Positions 22,364-37,300 of a stretch of DNA of 64,000 nucleotides are shown piece after piece. Where the stretch lies: the NCBI GenBank assembly GCA_021186555.1, contig JAJKFL010000003.1:27764908-27828907 (forward strand), written 5' to 3'. Made by a program: the position numbers and the translations under genes. Below the pieces are notes generated by a model, which searched no databases, was not told where the DNA came from, and saw only the letters and a program-made list of their open reading frames with translations. The first letter of the stretch is position 1. Each line of letters begins with the position of its first letter. This stretch comes from Reticulitermes speratus. Lineage: Eukaryota > Arthropoda > Insecta > Blattodea > Rhinotermitidae.

Positions 22364-25300
22364 GTAAGAATAATTATGTACGTAATTATAGTGCAGTTAC
22401 AGCTTCAAAGATGAGTGTGAAGTATGCAGCATATGTTCAATGCACCGTGCATGTGGAATGGTTACGTGTTAAAGTGTGCTCTGCAGTGAGAAGCAATTAA
22501 AATTAAGAAGTACTCCTTTCTTCTTTTTTACAGTTATCCAGCAGTTTCCGGACGAAGAAAAGGCATTCCACTGTAAGGTTGTTTGCTTCATACAGCTGTC
22601 AAGATTCCAGGATGGGTTGAAGGCTATTTTAAATCAACCAAAACTGTCTTCGTAAGTGATTCGAACACAAATGTGGATCAGTGATTTACTTTCAGAACAA
22701 TTTAAAAGTTGGAGAAAATTAAAGAAACAGATGCGGATTTATTTTCATTCCATCCTTCCTTCTCCGATGGCCCTCTTGTATTCCTTTCTGTACTACTAAA
22801 TCAACACAACTACTACATTCCTAACTAAAATAAAGTCTAAACCTGTAGTGTCATGTAGGATGACAAAACACTGGATATACATGGGTCAATATTCGGCCCT
22901 GTAGGGAGTGTTTTGGGTCTCAGAATGTCAGTGTCATAATGCAGTTTTATTACTGGACACTGTATGCCTCTTTCTGCTGTCAGTCAGCTTTCAGCCGTAC
23001 AGAATTTAATTAGCTTTCAAAATCTTACTTCTTTAGTATGTTTGTAGTGCTGGAAGTTTTTCACCTACCAACCATATCTGTAGCCCAACTGACATTCCGA
23101 TGTGGAAGTTAGCAACAGGGGAGGAAAGCATGTGTAATAAGAATGGTGGATATGCAAGAAGCCTGACCCATTTTTTTTTTTTTTCGGTTTGGTCGAAATT
23201 GGAAGTTTGATGGTGAATACCTTTGGTTAGGAAAGAAACAGACTTATTGCTTTTCCTTTCATGTATCATAGTGTATGACAGTTATAATATTTTACAGATG
23301 TTTTACTAGGTGACTCATGGAACAATAGAATTCCATATTAACCTCAGATCAAAAATTGTCATATCACTTGCTCTTGATAATCTTTTCTGATTTATTGTTT
23401 CAACCACAGATATTCTAATACTGACGGAAATGTGAAGTGCTTAAAGGAAGAAAGAAGGGTAGGACAGCTTTGGAAAATAGAAGCCATGGTCTGTATGAAG
23501 GAACTCTCCTCCCAACACCTTGTGTAACTGAAGATAACCATAAGAACCTGTCAGATTCTGTTCTGTGGCCAAGAAATTTTCTGTTTGATACACACTATTG
23601 AAATGCATAAGATTGGCAATGCCTACAGCATGTTAAGTGAGAAGTTCTAAAGGTGTGCTTATTAGCTGTGCTGTGTCTCACATGTAACAACTTGATAATT
23701 GGTAGACTTTTATGAAATTTGTATTGGAGAGTTTTATTAACATTTCAATAATGGTTAAAATTGAACAATAACAGACACTTTGCATGCAGATGTACATATG
23801 TTTCAATACACATCTTGGTATACACATACAAGGTGCGTTTAAGAAAAGCTGTACAGAAACTTGAAATGCACATTTTATGTCCAGCACATATGTCTTGTAA
23901 CCGATATGGATTTACAGATAATTAGAGAAAAGGGAGGACCTGTACCGTAACTGTTATGCTGTGTGTAAATTTCCTAATGTGTTACTATTAAGCATAATAT
24001 GTAGGTGTGACAGTCATTTGGCTGTTAAATTTTAATTTGTCATGACTTTATTTAATTTACCCTTTTTGCAGGCAGTTAGTGTTTGAAAAGTGTTACTGCC
24101 AGTATAGGCTAAATCAGCCACAGGAAGCACTGAAGACACTGAATGCCACAACATCTTTATCAATGAAGTTGAAGGAACTAAAAGCACAAATTTTGTACCG
24201 GCTTGAAAGGTATTTAACTAATGGTACTGTCGTACATTTTTTCTCATAACCAGTTCTGTCAAATAACGGGCTGATTTATAGAAAGCTGCATCAATTTAAA
24301 GCTAACTGTAATGATAATTTTTCAGGTACGAGGATTGTTTTGATGCATATCGAGATATAATTAAGAACAGCACAGATGACTATGAGGATGAAAGAGAAAC
24401 AAATCTGTCTGCAGTGGTAGCAAATCTCTGTATTGAAGGATCGGTGTGTATAATATGTACAGCTATTTAAATCAGAAAATTGCTTTTATATATCAGCATA
24501 GCTTAATAAAGCCCCAGTTTCATACATAAGTAGCCAAAAGTACTGGTTAAAGTGTACTGCAGTTTGTTTATATCTTGCATCACTGATGTATTTAATGCTT
24601 TTAATTGCCTGTCATTTAAATTAACTTGCTATGTACATATTTAACTTCATAAACATCTCAAAGAATGACAAAATACAGTGAAAGTTGTGATATCCAGGAC
24701 CAGAGGGTTGTTCGGTATTGTAATTTTCTGGATGTTAGAATGTTGTATGTAACGTTTATCTTACCGTACCTAACAACATCATGGATAGACCTAACCATTT
24801 AATGTTACTTTGTATCCTGTCTTGTCTTCCCTGCCACACTTTCTGTTCCCTTTTCATCGCTATGTACATAATGTGGTGTGAATCTACAAGAATCAACAAG
24901 ATGCCAATATGTCACTCTTTTAATCATCATATTGACAGCACTGCAACTGGTTGAGGGAACAGTGAAGTTTTCCAGACCAACCAGTGCTGGATATCACATC
25001 TTTTACTGTACTCACTTTAACCTCATAACTGACTTATGAAACTTAGCACACTGCAAGAAAGAGACCCTGAATTATTATTAGTTATCATTTAATTCAGGTT
25101 CCAAAGACAAAACGCTGCAAAATCACTACCACGGCATTGCATGATGATAAGCTCTTTAACTAGCAAATAGATTGCCTTATATGTTATGGTCACTACTGAC
25201 TACCAGACAGATACAACAGAAGGATTTTATGTTATAACAATAATGATGAGATTTGTACTCAGAAATTTTATTTACTAAATACAGACAAAGATATTATGGC

Positions 25301-28300
25301 ATCTATTAATGGATCACAGTTAAAATAATTTTTAAATGAAGACAGTTTGAATTGTGAATGTACAAAAGCAGTTAATATAGGTGATGTTGCTGATCGTAAT
25401 TTAGGCATTGTAAATATTATTTCAGGCTAAATTTGTCCTTTCAGTGGATTAGGCATTTTTAAAAAACAGATTTTTTGAGAATGCTTTTTTTCACAGAACT
25501 CAAATTGAGACAAACTGGGTCAACTAATGCCTTCTTTTAGTCCTTTAGAATACAGTGGCTGCTATAAGTACCACTTGTTTCAACACTAAGAACTCTGCAC
25601 TTTGCCCACAGAATACATATGTTTTGTTTATGATTCTCACAATAAACTGATTGTTTTCCTAAACAACATTTGGTTGGTCTGTGTAATTGAGACAGTATGT
25701 TTTCTGTGATACAGGTATGTCTTGTTTAAAACACTGTTTACAGATTATTTACAGATTATTAAATTATTACATTGTAGACTCGAGACATTCCTCAGTTACG
25801 TGAAAACACATATGAGTTAGCCTACAATAGTTCGTGTCAGCTGGTAGGTCGCGGCCAATACGCAGATGCTGAGAGGAAGTTAAAAGTCAGTGAGAAACTT
25901 TGCCGAGAATCTTTAGAAGACGATGGCACGGGAGAAGAAGAAATTGAAGATGAACTGCGGATAATCAAGTATGTAATCCATGATGATTCAGTCTGAGTTT
26001 GTAATGCAGCTGTGAAGAGCTGTACAGATTCTCATTGTGTGTTATTCTGTCCAGTGATAAACATGTTTATGAAAGTGTTTTCATATAGACCTTGGATCTG
26101 TTCTTTTAAACAGACTGTTTCTGTTTAATGGGCATGTGAAAAATCTGATCATAGATATAAAATTTAAATTGTTCAAACAATATAGACACAATAAACCACA
26201 CAGTCTGCATAACACTTCCCCTTTTATTCCACTGTGTCAGTGCAGCATGTTCCAGCCATTACATATGGCCATAATCAGACAGTGCATATATAATTATTGA
26301 GAAATTACATAGATGTATAATGCTACATATTCTGGTAAAATAACTGTAGGATCCCACAGGTTTTCATATTGCATAAAATACAGTTTAAATTTACATAAAA
26401 TTATGTGGGTTTAAGAATCAATCTGTAGGCAGGTCGTCACTCTCACCTAACAGTATTGTGTCTGTCCATAATGTAGGTATTGAAGTAGTTCATTCCTGTG
26501 TTTTGTGTACAGTATACAGTGCAACAGGCAGATACACACACACCACTAATGTTCCCAGAACTAAAAATAAACAATAAACACATGCAATAAACAAATAATA
26601 CAAGATGGAAAATAGAGAGCCCACCTGCTAATTCTTGTGAAAAAGCCACTAAAACATAACGCAGTCACATCAGAATTGTGCCATAGGGCTATGGAGATAG
26701 AATGGAATTGAGCGATAGACTTATATTTATGTCATCCATTATGTCACTTCATGAATTGTTCATGTATTCACTTTGGATTCATAGTAGAAGCAGGACACCA
26801 TGTACTGCATACAGTAACTGTTCACAACATTTGTTGATCAACATTGTAATGTATTTTAAATATTTTAAAGTTTTAATGGATGTTTAGACACAACATTCCC
26901 ATCTGCTGTAAATATATAAATATGGCACAGTGGATTAGTTGCAGGTTCACCAGTGAAAGCTTATGACTCTTATTGCTGGATCTCTGTATGTATACATACA
27001 CACACACAAACACACACACACACATACACATACAATTCATTGGCATTGAACTACACTGCAAGCAGCAATCTTTGTAACAGTGTCTTAACAATATGTTATT
27101 AGGATAAAAAGACTAATTTGAGTTTTCTCACCATGTATTGCATACTTTTGGCATAAATGCTATGTTTATGTATAAACTACTCTCATACCTTTGATACTAA
27201 CACTTGTATTATCTCCTTGATAATGGTCCAGATAGGCTGAAACATGTTCGAGATATATTAAAGGTGGCTGGGCAGTTCCAGCCACACTGTTTACGGTTGG
27301 TTTTGGCTTTATGATTAAGTATGTACACAGTAGAAATGCAACATTACAATGAGTACAATTTTAAGGTTTTGCTATGGTGAATATGCATTTGGTGGCCTTA
27401 TGGATCATGATGACACCGTTGTGGTATGGCAGTGGAATGTACTACTTCCATCTTTAGCGTTAAGTGAGCAAAGTTGGGAAGGTGTCAGGCTTATAACCCA
27501 GAAAACCACAACATGAATTAGTCTGGAAAAGTTGGCTGATTATGCTGGAGATCTGCCAAATACAAGTTACATGAGTGATTGTCTTCTATTGACCCAATTT
27601 CTGCGCAGCACAAAAGTGACTTAGGTCATTGATCATAATTTCTGAATTTGTGACATTGTTACAAGCTTATTCTGTCTGTGCAGGCAAAAATTAAGTACCT
27701 TGAAGTATATCATGACTATTCTCTTCCTTTGTTCATTCATACACATTTTACTGATAATTATCACATCTGTGCAATTAATTCCACTTCATGGACTACTGCA
27801 GTCAAATGGGTAGCACTTGTGCGTAGTATATGGGAGACCTTGGGTTTAAATCTCAACCCAGATACTGGCTGTTGTGAGGTTTTCATGTTTCTTCTCAGTC
27901 TGTCGAGGCAGGTGCCAAGATAGTACCCCAAATTAAGCCATGAGTACAACCACCTCCTTTTCCAAATAATTACTCATTGATCCCCCTACTTTCTGAAATC
28001 ATATAAGCTTGACACCAATAAACAAAGAACATTGTGTTACTGTCACCTGTGTTCAAGGTAGCCATGTTGTTGTTGCTGTTGTTAAGGAGGAGATTTATAA
28101 TGCAGCAAGATGGTTTTCTTTCCAAAAACATTCTGTTCACATTAGATTTTAGGAAGCTTAGAAAACTAGGTATCTGAATTTTAAATTGAAACACACAACT
28201 ATAACAGCATTCTGAAGAATGACCCACAAACAAGGGTTCCTATGAATCAGTTTCATTATAGAAACTGACAAAATAGTGAAATAAAAGAAATATCAAAGGC

Positions 28301-31300
28301 TAAATTGTCTTAGAAAACAAACAAAGAATGTCGTAATTTAGTTGGTGGCTACTGACTTTGTAATGCAGACATGTAGAAGAGTTCTCATCACAGAATTACA
28401 CTATATGTCCATATTTCTTATAGAAAAATTATGGGCCATCACATTACATGATGTATAATGACAGTGTGAGATGTCCCATCATGAGTTGTTTCTGTATCAT
28501 TCACAGTTCTTCACAGTACACGTAGCATCAAAAGTGTCAACCACAAGAAGCACAGAAGCAGCATGTCAGCTACTGTATAACAGAGCACATTCTAGAACCA
28601 CTTCAAGTCTGTGCATTTTCACGTACACAGCTCTCTTCTCCCTCTTCCAAACTGATGACAATTTTTGTGGAAGAAAATTCAAGATGTGATGTTGAACAAA
28701 GTCAAAGATATGATTAAACTCCACATAATTCCTTGCAGCAGAACTCTTAGGAATTTAGTAGTTGCTCAGCTGGACAATAAATGGCTTGTCTTTCATAGAA
28801 CCCAAATGGTCATAACCATGCTCATGACATCCCTCCACTGGTCCCTGTTGAATCCAATCCACACCATCACCATAGCTCTTGAAGATCTCCATTAAAGTTT
28901 TCTGGTTAAAATTTTGCATGGATGTCTAATCTGACGTGCATGCTACACACCCTGTCCATCTCATCCTTCTTGATTCTTTCATCCTAATAATGTACTGAAT
29001 AGTACACATTATGAAGCTTTGCATCATACAGGTTTCCACCATCTTCCTGTCATGTCATCGCTCTCAGATCCAAATATTCTCCTCCTCATTCTGTTGAGTG
29101 CCCTCAGCCTTTGTTCTCCCTTAGGGTGAGAGACTCATGTCAAATGTGTCAATGACTGAGATTTCAGGTTCTAATATTGGTGTTCATGACAACAGTCTTC
29201 TGGGATATTATGCAATGGTGGCTGGTAAAGAGTTATGTTTGAGAGGAGCATGAAGATGTAGGTACTTTACTCTTCCAAAATGTCATTAACTATTTACCAG
29301 TTGACATGATGTAACATCCCAGAAGACTTCTACAAAGCACCTCAATTAATTTTTTTTTCATTTCTATCAGCCTTCCTATTAATTTTTTCTGTCAACGCTG
29401 TCTGCCTTCCCATAAATATGATTGAACCCACTTCTGATACTGAAGCATTTACAATAATGTATTCCTCTATTCACAATGGTATGAGTGTGTGATGAAACGT
29501 AATGCCTTGTAATTTTTTATATGGAAATGGGTAAATGTATTTGAATAAAATCAAAACAGGTGACTTTCTTGAACTTTAGTTTTCACCTCTGTACAGTTAT
29601 TTCTCCACATAATCGCCTTTACAGTCTACATGCTTTCGCCAACGTTAAAGTAGTTTTGTGAGTCTGTCATAATAGAATTGTGCATTTGATGACAGAACCA
29701 CAATGTCCTGGCTTTATCATCTGACATGTAGTAATGTCCTGTAAGATGTTCTGTCAGCTTTGGAAAGAGATGAAAATTGGGCAGCCCAATTCAGGGCTAT
29801 ATGGTGACCCAACATGGTGAAACCAAGGCGCTGAGTCTCTGTAGTTCTTGCACTTGTGTTTGGTCAGGCACTCATGTTGAAGGAGAGGCTGCTCCATGTG
29901 AGGAAAAAGTCTTTGAAGTTGTGCTTTCAGCTTTCCCAGTGTTTCACAATGCCACTCAGTAGTTAAGGTTTGTGCCAGTAGGTATGAATTCTCAACGCAC
30001 CACACCTTTAACATTCCATAAAACTGTGACCATGATTTTCCCAGCAGATGCTGCAGGCTGGAATTTTTTCTGTGATCCTTCATGACGTAACTCTCCATAA
30101 ACAACTTTTATTTGATGATGAATGTTGATCAGAGGCATGTTTTCTGCAGTTGGGATCTCTTATCGCTGCACACAGTTCCATCTGCACTGACATAGTCACA
30201 TTACACTCTGCCATATTTAGGAGCACAATTTAGAGTGCTGTAGTGGCAAAAGTTTAATTTTCAGCCCCACTGTGCAAGGAGGTCTAACGAATTGAACGCA
30301 GTTCAGTTCGCCTACGTATGTTTCTCTCAAGTAAAAAATTGGGGTAGGTAGTGTCGGAGTCACTACCACTGAGGTTTGTGGCGGAAAACGTCTTACCCAG
30401 GTGGTGTTGTCGGGGCGGGGTGTTTGTGGGGTTGGTAAGAAAGAAATGAGTGTAAGGAACTTGCATTTCTTTTATTTTATTTATTTCTGACAATGCTGAC
30501 TAATTTGTAAAATTTTGTTGAAGACAGGACAATGGTACGAGTAGTACGATATGTAAGACTTACATGCTACACTCATATCTCTAGAGAACGTTAAGTCTAT
30601 CGTGGTATTCTTTAAAGTTGTGAAGTCAGTTGGATCCGTGGCCAACACCAATCTGAACTTGTCGTTCAGAAACTGTTTCAGCATCCGCGCGACTGGTGCT
30701 CGCCTCAACTTGTCGACGCTGCCTCATCCTCCGCATTCGTTCTGCTGCTGTCATAGGGGCGTTTTTGGATTCCTCATTTATTCTTCTTTCACTTTGTAAG
30801 CGTTTACGATAGGCATTTACCTTCTTGTTTTCAAGATATTTCGACATTTTTTAAATTTTAGGGAAAATTTGTCCAAGTTCAACACTTTCTCACTGTATAT
30901 TTTTTCAAGTTCTTTCACTATTGTCACTATTAGTATTTTATTTTATAGTACTCGTCGAGCTCTGTTAAACGACACCTCACACAATGTCCTACGCGTACGC
31001 GTTCCCGAGCTATACTAATTTTGCCGCACGGCGAACCGGTAATTTTCCACTCGAAATTGGCGACCATCTTGTGGCGGCGTGTGACGTCACGCGCTCAAGG
31101 TTAATGTCGCATAACATTCTTTCATCCTTGCTCTTTTAAACCATGTATTGCTTATTTGGATATGCGTTATAGTTTTAAAGTTATTAAGATTTGTGTGGTA
31201 TACACAAAATCGTAACATCGACTTTCGCATAGTTTCCCCCCATACCGGACCCATGGTGTAAGACGCTTTCCGTCAAAAAATTAGGAGGCATTATGTTTCA

Positions 31301-34300
31301 ACACCCCTTCATACACTGGAGGTGAGGAAAATAGTGAGCCAAAGAAACTAGTGTAATTTGGCTTCCATTTTCCTGTAGTCTAAGCTTAAACAACAGTGAA
31401 AATTCTTACCAATGGAAGTAAGCAGTAATAAAACTTCCAATCAGCTCTGACCTGGCATTGAATCTAAGATCATCTGTATGACAGTTCTTTGTGTTACCCT
31501 AAGACCACCAAGTGTGCATGCTAAAGCTAACACACCATATGGCAATAAAGTTTACCTGAAGAAAATGCTGTACAACTGTAGTACACAGACCATATTGTAG
31601 GTGTATACAATATTCTGCAGAAACAAGTATGTGAAGTGAGAAATGTGAGAGCAAATTACAAGTTACGGAAATAACTGAACAGAAGGAAAATTAAGGTCAG
31701 CCAGAATTGTGAGAAAGTATGATACATTCAAAATTGAGGATATAGTATTACATGAAACTGAAATGAAAAGGCACAGTAGAATCATCACCATTGTTATCAG
31801 TCCAACCTTAATGCTTTATGGTGTGGATGTTTGCCAACATGAATTTTGGTATTGATGTTCTGGATGAACTTCTCTGTAAACTGTGTGGTGTCAAATCTCT
31901 GAAGATTAATCTTTATATTCATCACCATGAGAATCTCAAGTTTCATTAGATTTTCATGCAACATTCTGATTTGAACTTAAAATCATAATATATCAATATA
32001 CACATTTCCATATTTCTAATGAAATTAATGCACTAATATTCCATCAAATTAACAATATAAATTCACATCTGCAGTTTATACAGTGTCACTGAATAATAAC
32101 TATGTACCTAAATATAAGAAGAGAATTTTTTGCTAATTCATGATCTGAAAAATGGAGGGTGGCTTTGTAATCGCATAAAAAGTTAAACACGTTCTATGTA
32201 GATATTTTCCTGAAAACTGAAGATCATGAAGGGAGTGTAACCTTATATTCCGGTAAATATGGTATGTGAAGTTGTTGTTTCATTTTTGTAGGGTGCAGTT
32301 AGCATATTGTCTTCAGATGCTCAGTCGAGAGAAGGAAGCACAGTCAATCTATACAGTAGCTTTAAAACAGAAGCCAGATGACTCTGGCCTAGTGGCTATT
32401 GCAAGTAATAATATGGTTGCCATCAATAAGGATCAGAATGTATTTGATTCTAAGAAGAAGATGAAGAATGCCACACTAGAAGGGCTGGAACATAAGTTGA
32501 CATCACGGCAGCGCAAGAGTATAGCCTTAAATCATTGCTTGCTTGCCCATTACACCAATCAGGGTGAACAGTGTCAGCAGATGTGTGATAAATTGGTAGC
32601 CACATACCCAGATATGGAGGCAGAGGCAGCTCTCATCAAGGCTGTGCAGCTTGCAAAGGATGGAAAAGCTAGAGAGGCTGCTGCTGTCTTGGATAAAGAG
32701 TCAAAGCAAGATCATGAGCAGAAACTAGCAATGAAACTTGCAGCAGTGCAACTTCTGTTAACTGAGGTGAGCGACTGTTCCTTTTGCAGCACACTTTTGT
32801 ATTGCGCTGTCCACTGGACAAAACTGCTGCTACTCATATTGCAATGGTTTATTCATGGCATTTTTTGTCTGAAATCCTACTGGACTTTAAATTGTAGATA
32901 ATTGTTGGCATTGTTTCCTTTTTTGAATGTAATTAATTTAAAATGATTTTACATAAACATGTCTTTGTTTTCAGGGTGACAGGAAAGAGGCTTGTCAAAT
33001 TCTAGAAAATTTAGGTGATGCCACATTCAAACCAGGCATTGTTAGTGCATTAGTTACACTTTATTTAGCGGATGGAAATCGTGATGGAGCATCCAAAGTT
33101 CTTAAAGATGCTGTTGATTGGTATCGTAAGAACAAGGTATGTTTATTGGTATCTCATAGTAAGTGCTTTGTTCTAAGTACATTGTGGGTTCACATTTTGA
33201 ACTTGTGACTGACTATCCTGAGGTTTTTGAGGATTTCCGTGGTTTCTCAAGACAAGTTGTGGGATAGGACATGAAAACACCCTATAACTGCTACCTTTCC
33301 TATCCTTACTATTCATTATTCATAATCAACCTTTGATTTCATGCTCTATAACCTGTGTAGATGGCGAAGTGCCATTACATAAATCAAGATGCAAACAACC
33401 AGATCAGTTCTGTGGTCCAGTCTTATAACCACTGGGTACCAAGGGTAGAGCAGCCATGGTGTGAAGGTGGCCACTCACATCCACCTAATGCTGATGGTTA
33501 AGAAATAATGGAGCCACACCTCCACTCTCCCATCTGCCTTTATGGCATGGTGCTTAATTTATTTTGTGATGGCACATGGTAAGTTATCACATTGTCTCCT
33601 GTGTGCCACTGTACCATAGAAAGTTAACAGTAAAGATTCTGCACTGGTGGTGTTAACAGGTCAGCACGGGAGATCTGGGCACACTGTGGCGCCAAGCAGC
33701 AGACTTCCACTTGCGAGGGGGTGAGCCAAATGTGGCTGCCAAGAGTCTAGAGGAGCTGCTCAGAATCAACCCAGATGACAGAAAGACACTCGCCCAGCTG
33801 GTTGTAGCATATGCTCAGGTCAGCATGCTTATCAAATTGCCCAGTGTTAACAATTCTGGTGCATTTGCATCCCAGTAAGACTTATGGAAAAAATGTATTG
33901 GGCATAAAAAGTGCATTTTATTTTTTTTACAAGTTTCTTGCAACAATTTTAAGCTGTGCTCAAGATGTGCATAAATTTGATTTAAATCTCTTTGGGGGTT
34001 CCCTAATCATTACAGCCAGATGTACAGGCTGACAAATAGGTGCATTTTTGTAACTTCTCATTACAGACATACGAAAAAAATTATTCTACGTATGATGCCT
34101 ACATACTGTGATATAAGTAAGTTCTTTACTCACTGTTGCAGTTTGATCCCATGAAAGCTCAAGCCCTTAGCAAGCAGCTGCCCCAGTTAGACTTCACCCA
34201 GAGCACAGATGTGGATGCCTTAGAAACGTCTAACTGGATGATGGGAACCAAGGTTATCAAGAAGAGCGTGGCAAAAGTTGAGCCTTCGCCTGGCTCAAAG

Positions 34301-37300
34301 CCAGGGTGAGATACTGATTGTTCTGTTTTTAATGGTACTCATAAAGGGTAAAGTTCACTCTATAACATGCCATGAAGGCACAGAGGGGGGCTAGAGGTAT
34401 AGCTCAACTCTTTCCTTAACCTCAATGCTAGATGGGGGTGGGTGGTCAACGCGCACCCCAGCTGCTTTACCCCTGGAAAAGACCCAGTACCAGATGTACA
34501 GGAGGATAGGTGGGTCCCAGGGCCAGTCTGGATGGGTGCAGAAAATCTCGCTGCCACCAGAGTTTGAAACCCCGAACTGTCCAGTCCATAGTGAGTCACT
34601 ATACTGACTGTGCTATCCCACCCCTCATAATAGTACTAATACTGGCTGCAAAGATTTTAGGGGACAGGGATTTGAACCTGGGACTCCGAGGTTATGGCTT
34701 ATTTCAGGATAGATATGTGCTCAGGAGTAATAATGGGATAGATGGAAAACTGGATTATGATCTGGACATTTTAATTAGAAATAGTATGTGGAGAGGTGGA
34801 AAATGTCATGCTGAGTGGTAAATAATTGAAGCTTCAACGTTTCTGGGATGTTACACCATGGCGACTGCTAAATAGTTACAGACATTTCAAAGGACAAGCA
34901 GTCCAAGAACATGTTTGGAACATGGAAATTAGGCTAAAGAATTTGCGTATACAATTCTGATTTAAGATTTTATTCAAGGTTCCAAATAATTGTTTCTGCA
35001 GTACACCAGGCAGTGAACTAATTCAAAAGAAGAAAGCAAAACGTAAGCGAAAGGGCAAGTTACTGAAGAACTATGACCCAAATATACCACCTGATCCAGA
35101 GCGGTGGTTACCAAGACATGAGAGGACAGGTTACCGTAAGAAGAAGGACCGTCGCAACAAGGATATTGGAAAGGGCACTCAGGGAGCAGCAACTGGTGCT
35201 AGTGACCAATAGTAAGTGCTAAGAGTATGGTACGACAAATAATTTGAGGAGAAAACACAGATTTAAATACCATAAATAACAGGTAAATTATACTGCAGGC
35301 TATAGATAGTTGGCTACAATTTAATGAATGGAGTCACTTTCAGTTAAGGTGACTTTAATCGTGTAATTTTATTACACAATCACTGACGACATGTTTTGGC
35401 CTATGTTGTTAGGCCATCTTGAGGTTGAATTACACACAAAACATATAAGGGACTGTAAGGGTCTGTAACTTGCAGGATTGGAAGGGGGTTTATTCTTTTT
35501 GATGGGGATGATTTCAGCTTTCCTCCACTCAACTGGTATTCTTATACTTCATGCTGTGTTTAAGAACAACAGCAGTACCTTTTTAGCTTTTCTTCCCAGG
35601 TTGATGAGCAGTTCAATGGGAATATCATTTATAATAATGGGAACATCATTTATAATAATGGTGGAACATGCTTTAACACATTCACTGCCAGGTATTTAAA
35701 TCCCCGAGGGTGTTAAATTGCCAGGGATTTTTTGAATGTTAAACAACTAGTGCGTCGTCATATAAAAAAATCAATTACAAGGAAACTATAAGAGATAAAA
35801 ATTGGAAATTTTGAGCACACCTTTAGTAATGTTTCAGTGTATGATATCATGTGTAGCAGCCTTTGGATGGAGAGGAACACTGCAATGCACGCAAACAAAT
35901 CTCGTTTCTTGATATTTTTCCATATATACACACTCGATATCTTGTGTAGTTGTCTCGTCTTCCTTTGTAGGAGGGATATGCATGAGTTTGTGGTTTTTCA
36001 ATTTTCCATCAAGCCTTCCAGGTGGGTCACTTTTTGGGGCTCATGTTGGAGTTGGTGTAGGCGTTCTGCTTGAGTCTTGCGACTTGTCTGATGATGATGA
36101 TGGTGTTGATACATCTTCGCTTGTGTGTATAAGATTTTCACTGACATCCACTAAGTAATCTAGGAATGATTTGTGGGAATTAGGGTTGGATTTTGTAAAT
36201 ACAACATAACAATTGAAAAGTGCACATTGGAGAAGGTAGAAAAAGACTTTCTTAGGCCATTTTACAGTTTTACGGATGAAGGGGTAATAGGCAAGGTATT
36301 GGTCAGCTATATCAACACCATGCATGTGTGTATTGTAATCTGCTATGCATTTAGGTTTTTTCTTTGTGACGCCAGTACGTCTGCTCGAGTCATCTACCAC
36401 AGCTACAGTGTGAAGTGCTGAAATCATGTTTATGAATCTCTTATCTTGGTGTGTGACCAATAGTACATCCTGTTTCCTACGAAAAGTTACCTCACCCGTC
36501 TTCAACTTTTTTGCCTCATCTGTCATGTCCTTGGGAAATTTGAAATCTGTTCCTAGACATCGTTTGTGAAAAAATGGGTGTTAGTAAAATGCCCCTTGTT
36601 GACCAGTACCATTCTAATTTTGGTTTTCGAATTACACCTGTAAAGAACATCAGACCAAGACATTTCTTCATTTCATATATTGTCACAGGTTTCCATTGTT
36701 CACTACGTGCATGTTTAGTAACAGGTAGTGGCATTGTCGTGATCTGTTGTTGTGCGTATAAATTTGTCTGGTTGACAACAATTGGAATGAGTTCTGGAGT
36801 GATGTATTATCAACATATTCCATCATATCTGTTCCATTTTGAACAGCAAATTGTACTTCTGGATTTCCTGTGAAGAGTGGAATACTTGGTTGACGATGTT
36901 TTTCACAAAACCCTTCTACACTAGGGCCCGGATCCAAGTCTGAAATGTCGTTCTCATCATCACTCTCCTCATTACTCGATATTTGCGGGACATAATCTTC
37001 GTCTGAATCACTGTCATTTACAAGTTCCTCATCAATAGAAGCCACTATTCTGCTTCTCAGTTCTAAGCAATGTTCTGTTCCTAGTAGCCATATTGCACCT
37101 TATGTATAAATAAACTCACAAACAACCTCACAGAAAGGAAACACACTACTGACTGCAACCTCACAAATCATTTGCTCAGCTCCAGACTAAACATAAACGT
37201 TGTGACATATTTATGATATTTTTCTACCCTAATGTACGTGACCAAAAGCATATATTTTTTCTAGTTACATCAGCTAGGGATTAATAAAGATGTAAAATAT

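Larger units (their letters stand above)
29480..31313 (-). mobile_element. Mariner element, split by a later insertion
   Basis: Terminal inverted repeats: read inward from the left, TATGAGTGTGTGATGAAACG; from the right, TATGAAGGGGTGTTGAAACA, each followed by TAATGCC-type sequence. The minus-strand translation has mariner blocks: GKSWSQFYGMLKVWCVE, CETLGKLKAQLQRLFPH and VGSPYSPELGCPIF (the SPDLAP region). Aspartates are lost and stops are present. A 934-bp piece at 30341-31274 separates the right end from the rest. Confidence 0.75.

Noticed and set aside
32767..32901. Extension of SRP72 exon 6 to a stop at 32901
   Set aside because: Residues after the GTGAGC donor lose similarity, and exon 7 continues the conserved protein in phase.
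36173..36873. Plus-strand frames in the piggyBac region
   Set aside because: Antisense shadows of the transposase; the minus strand gives the family motifs.
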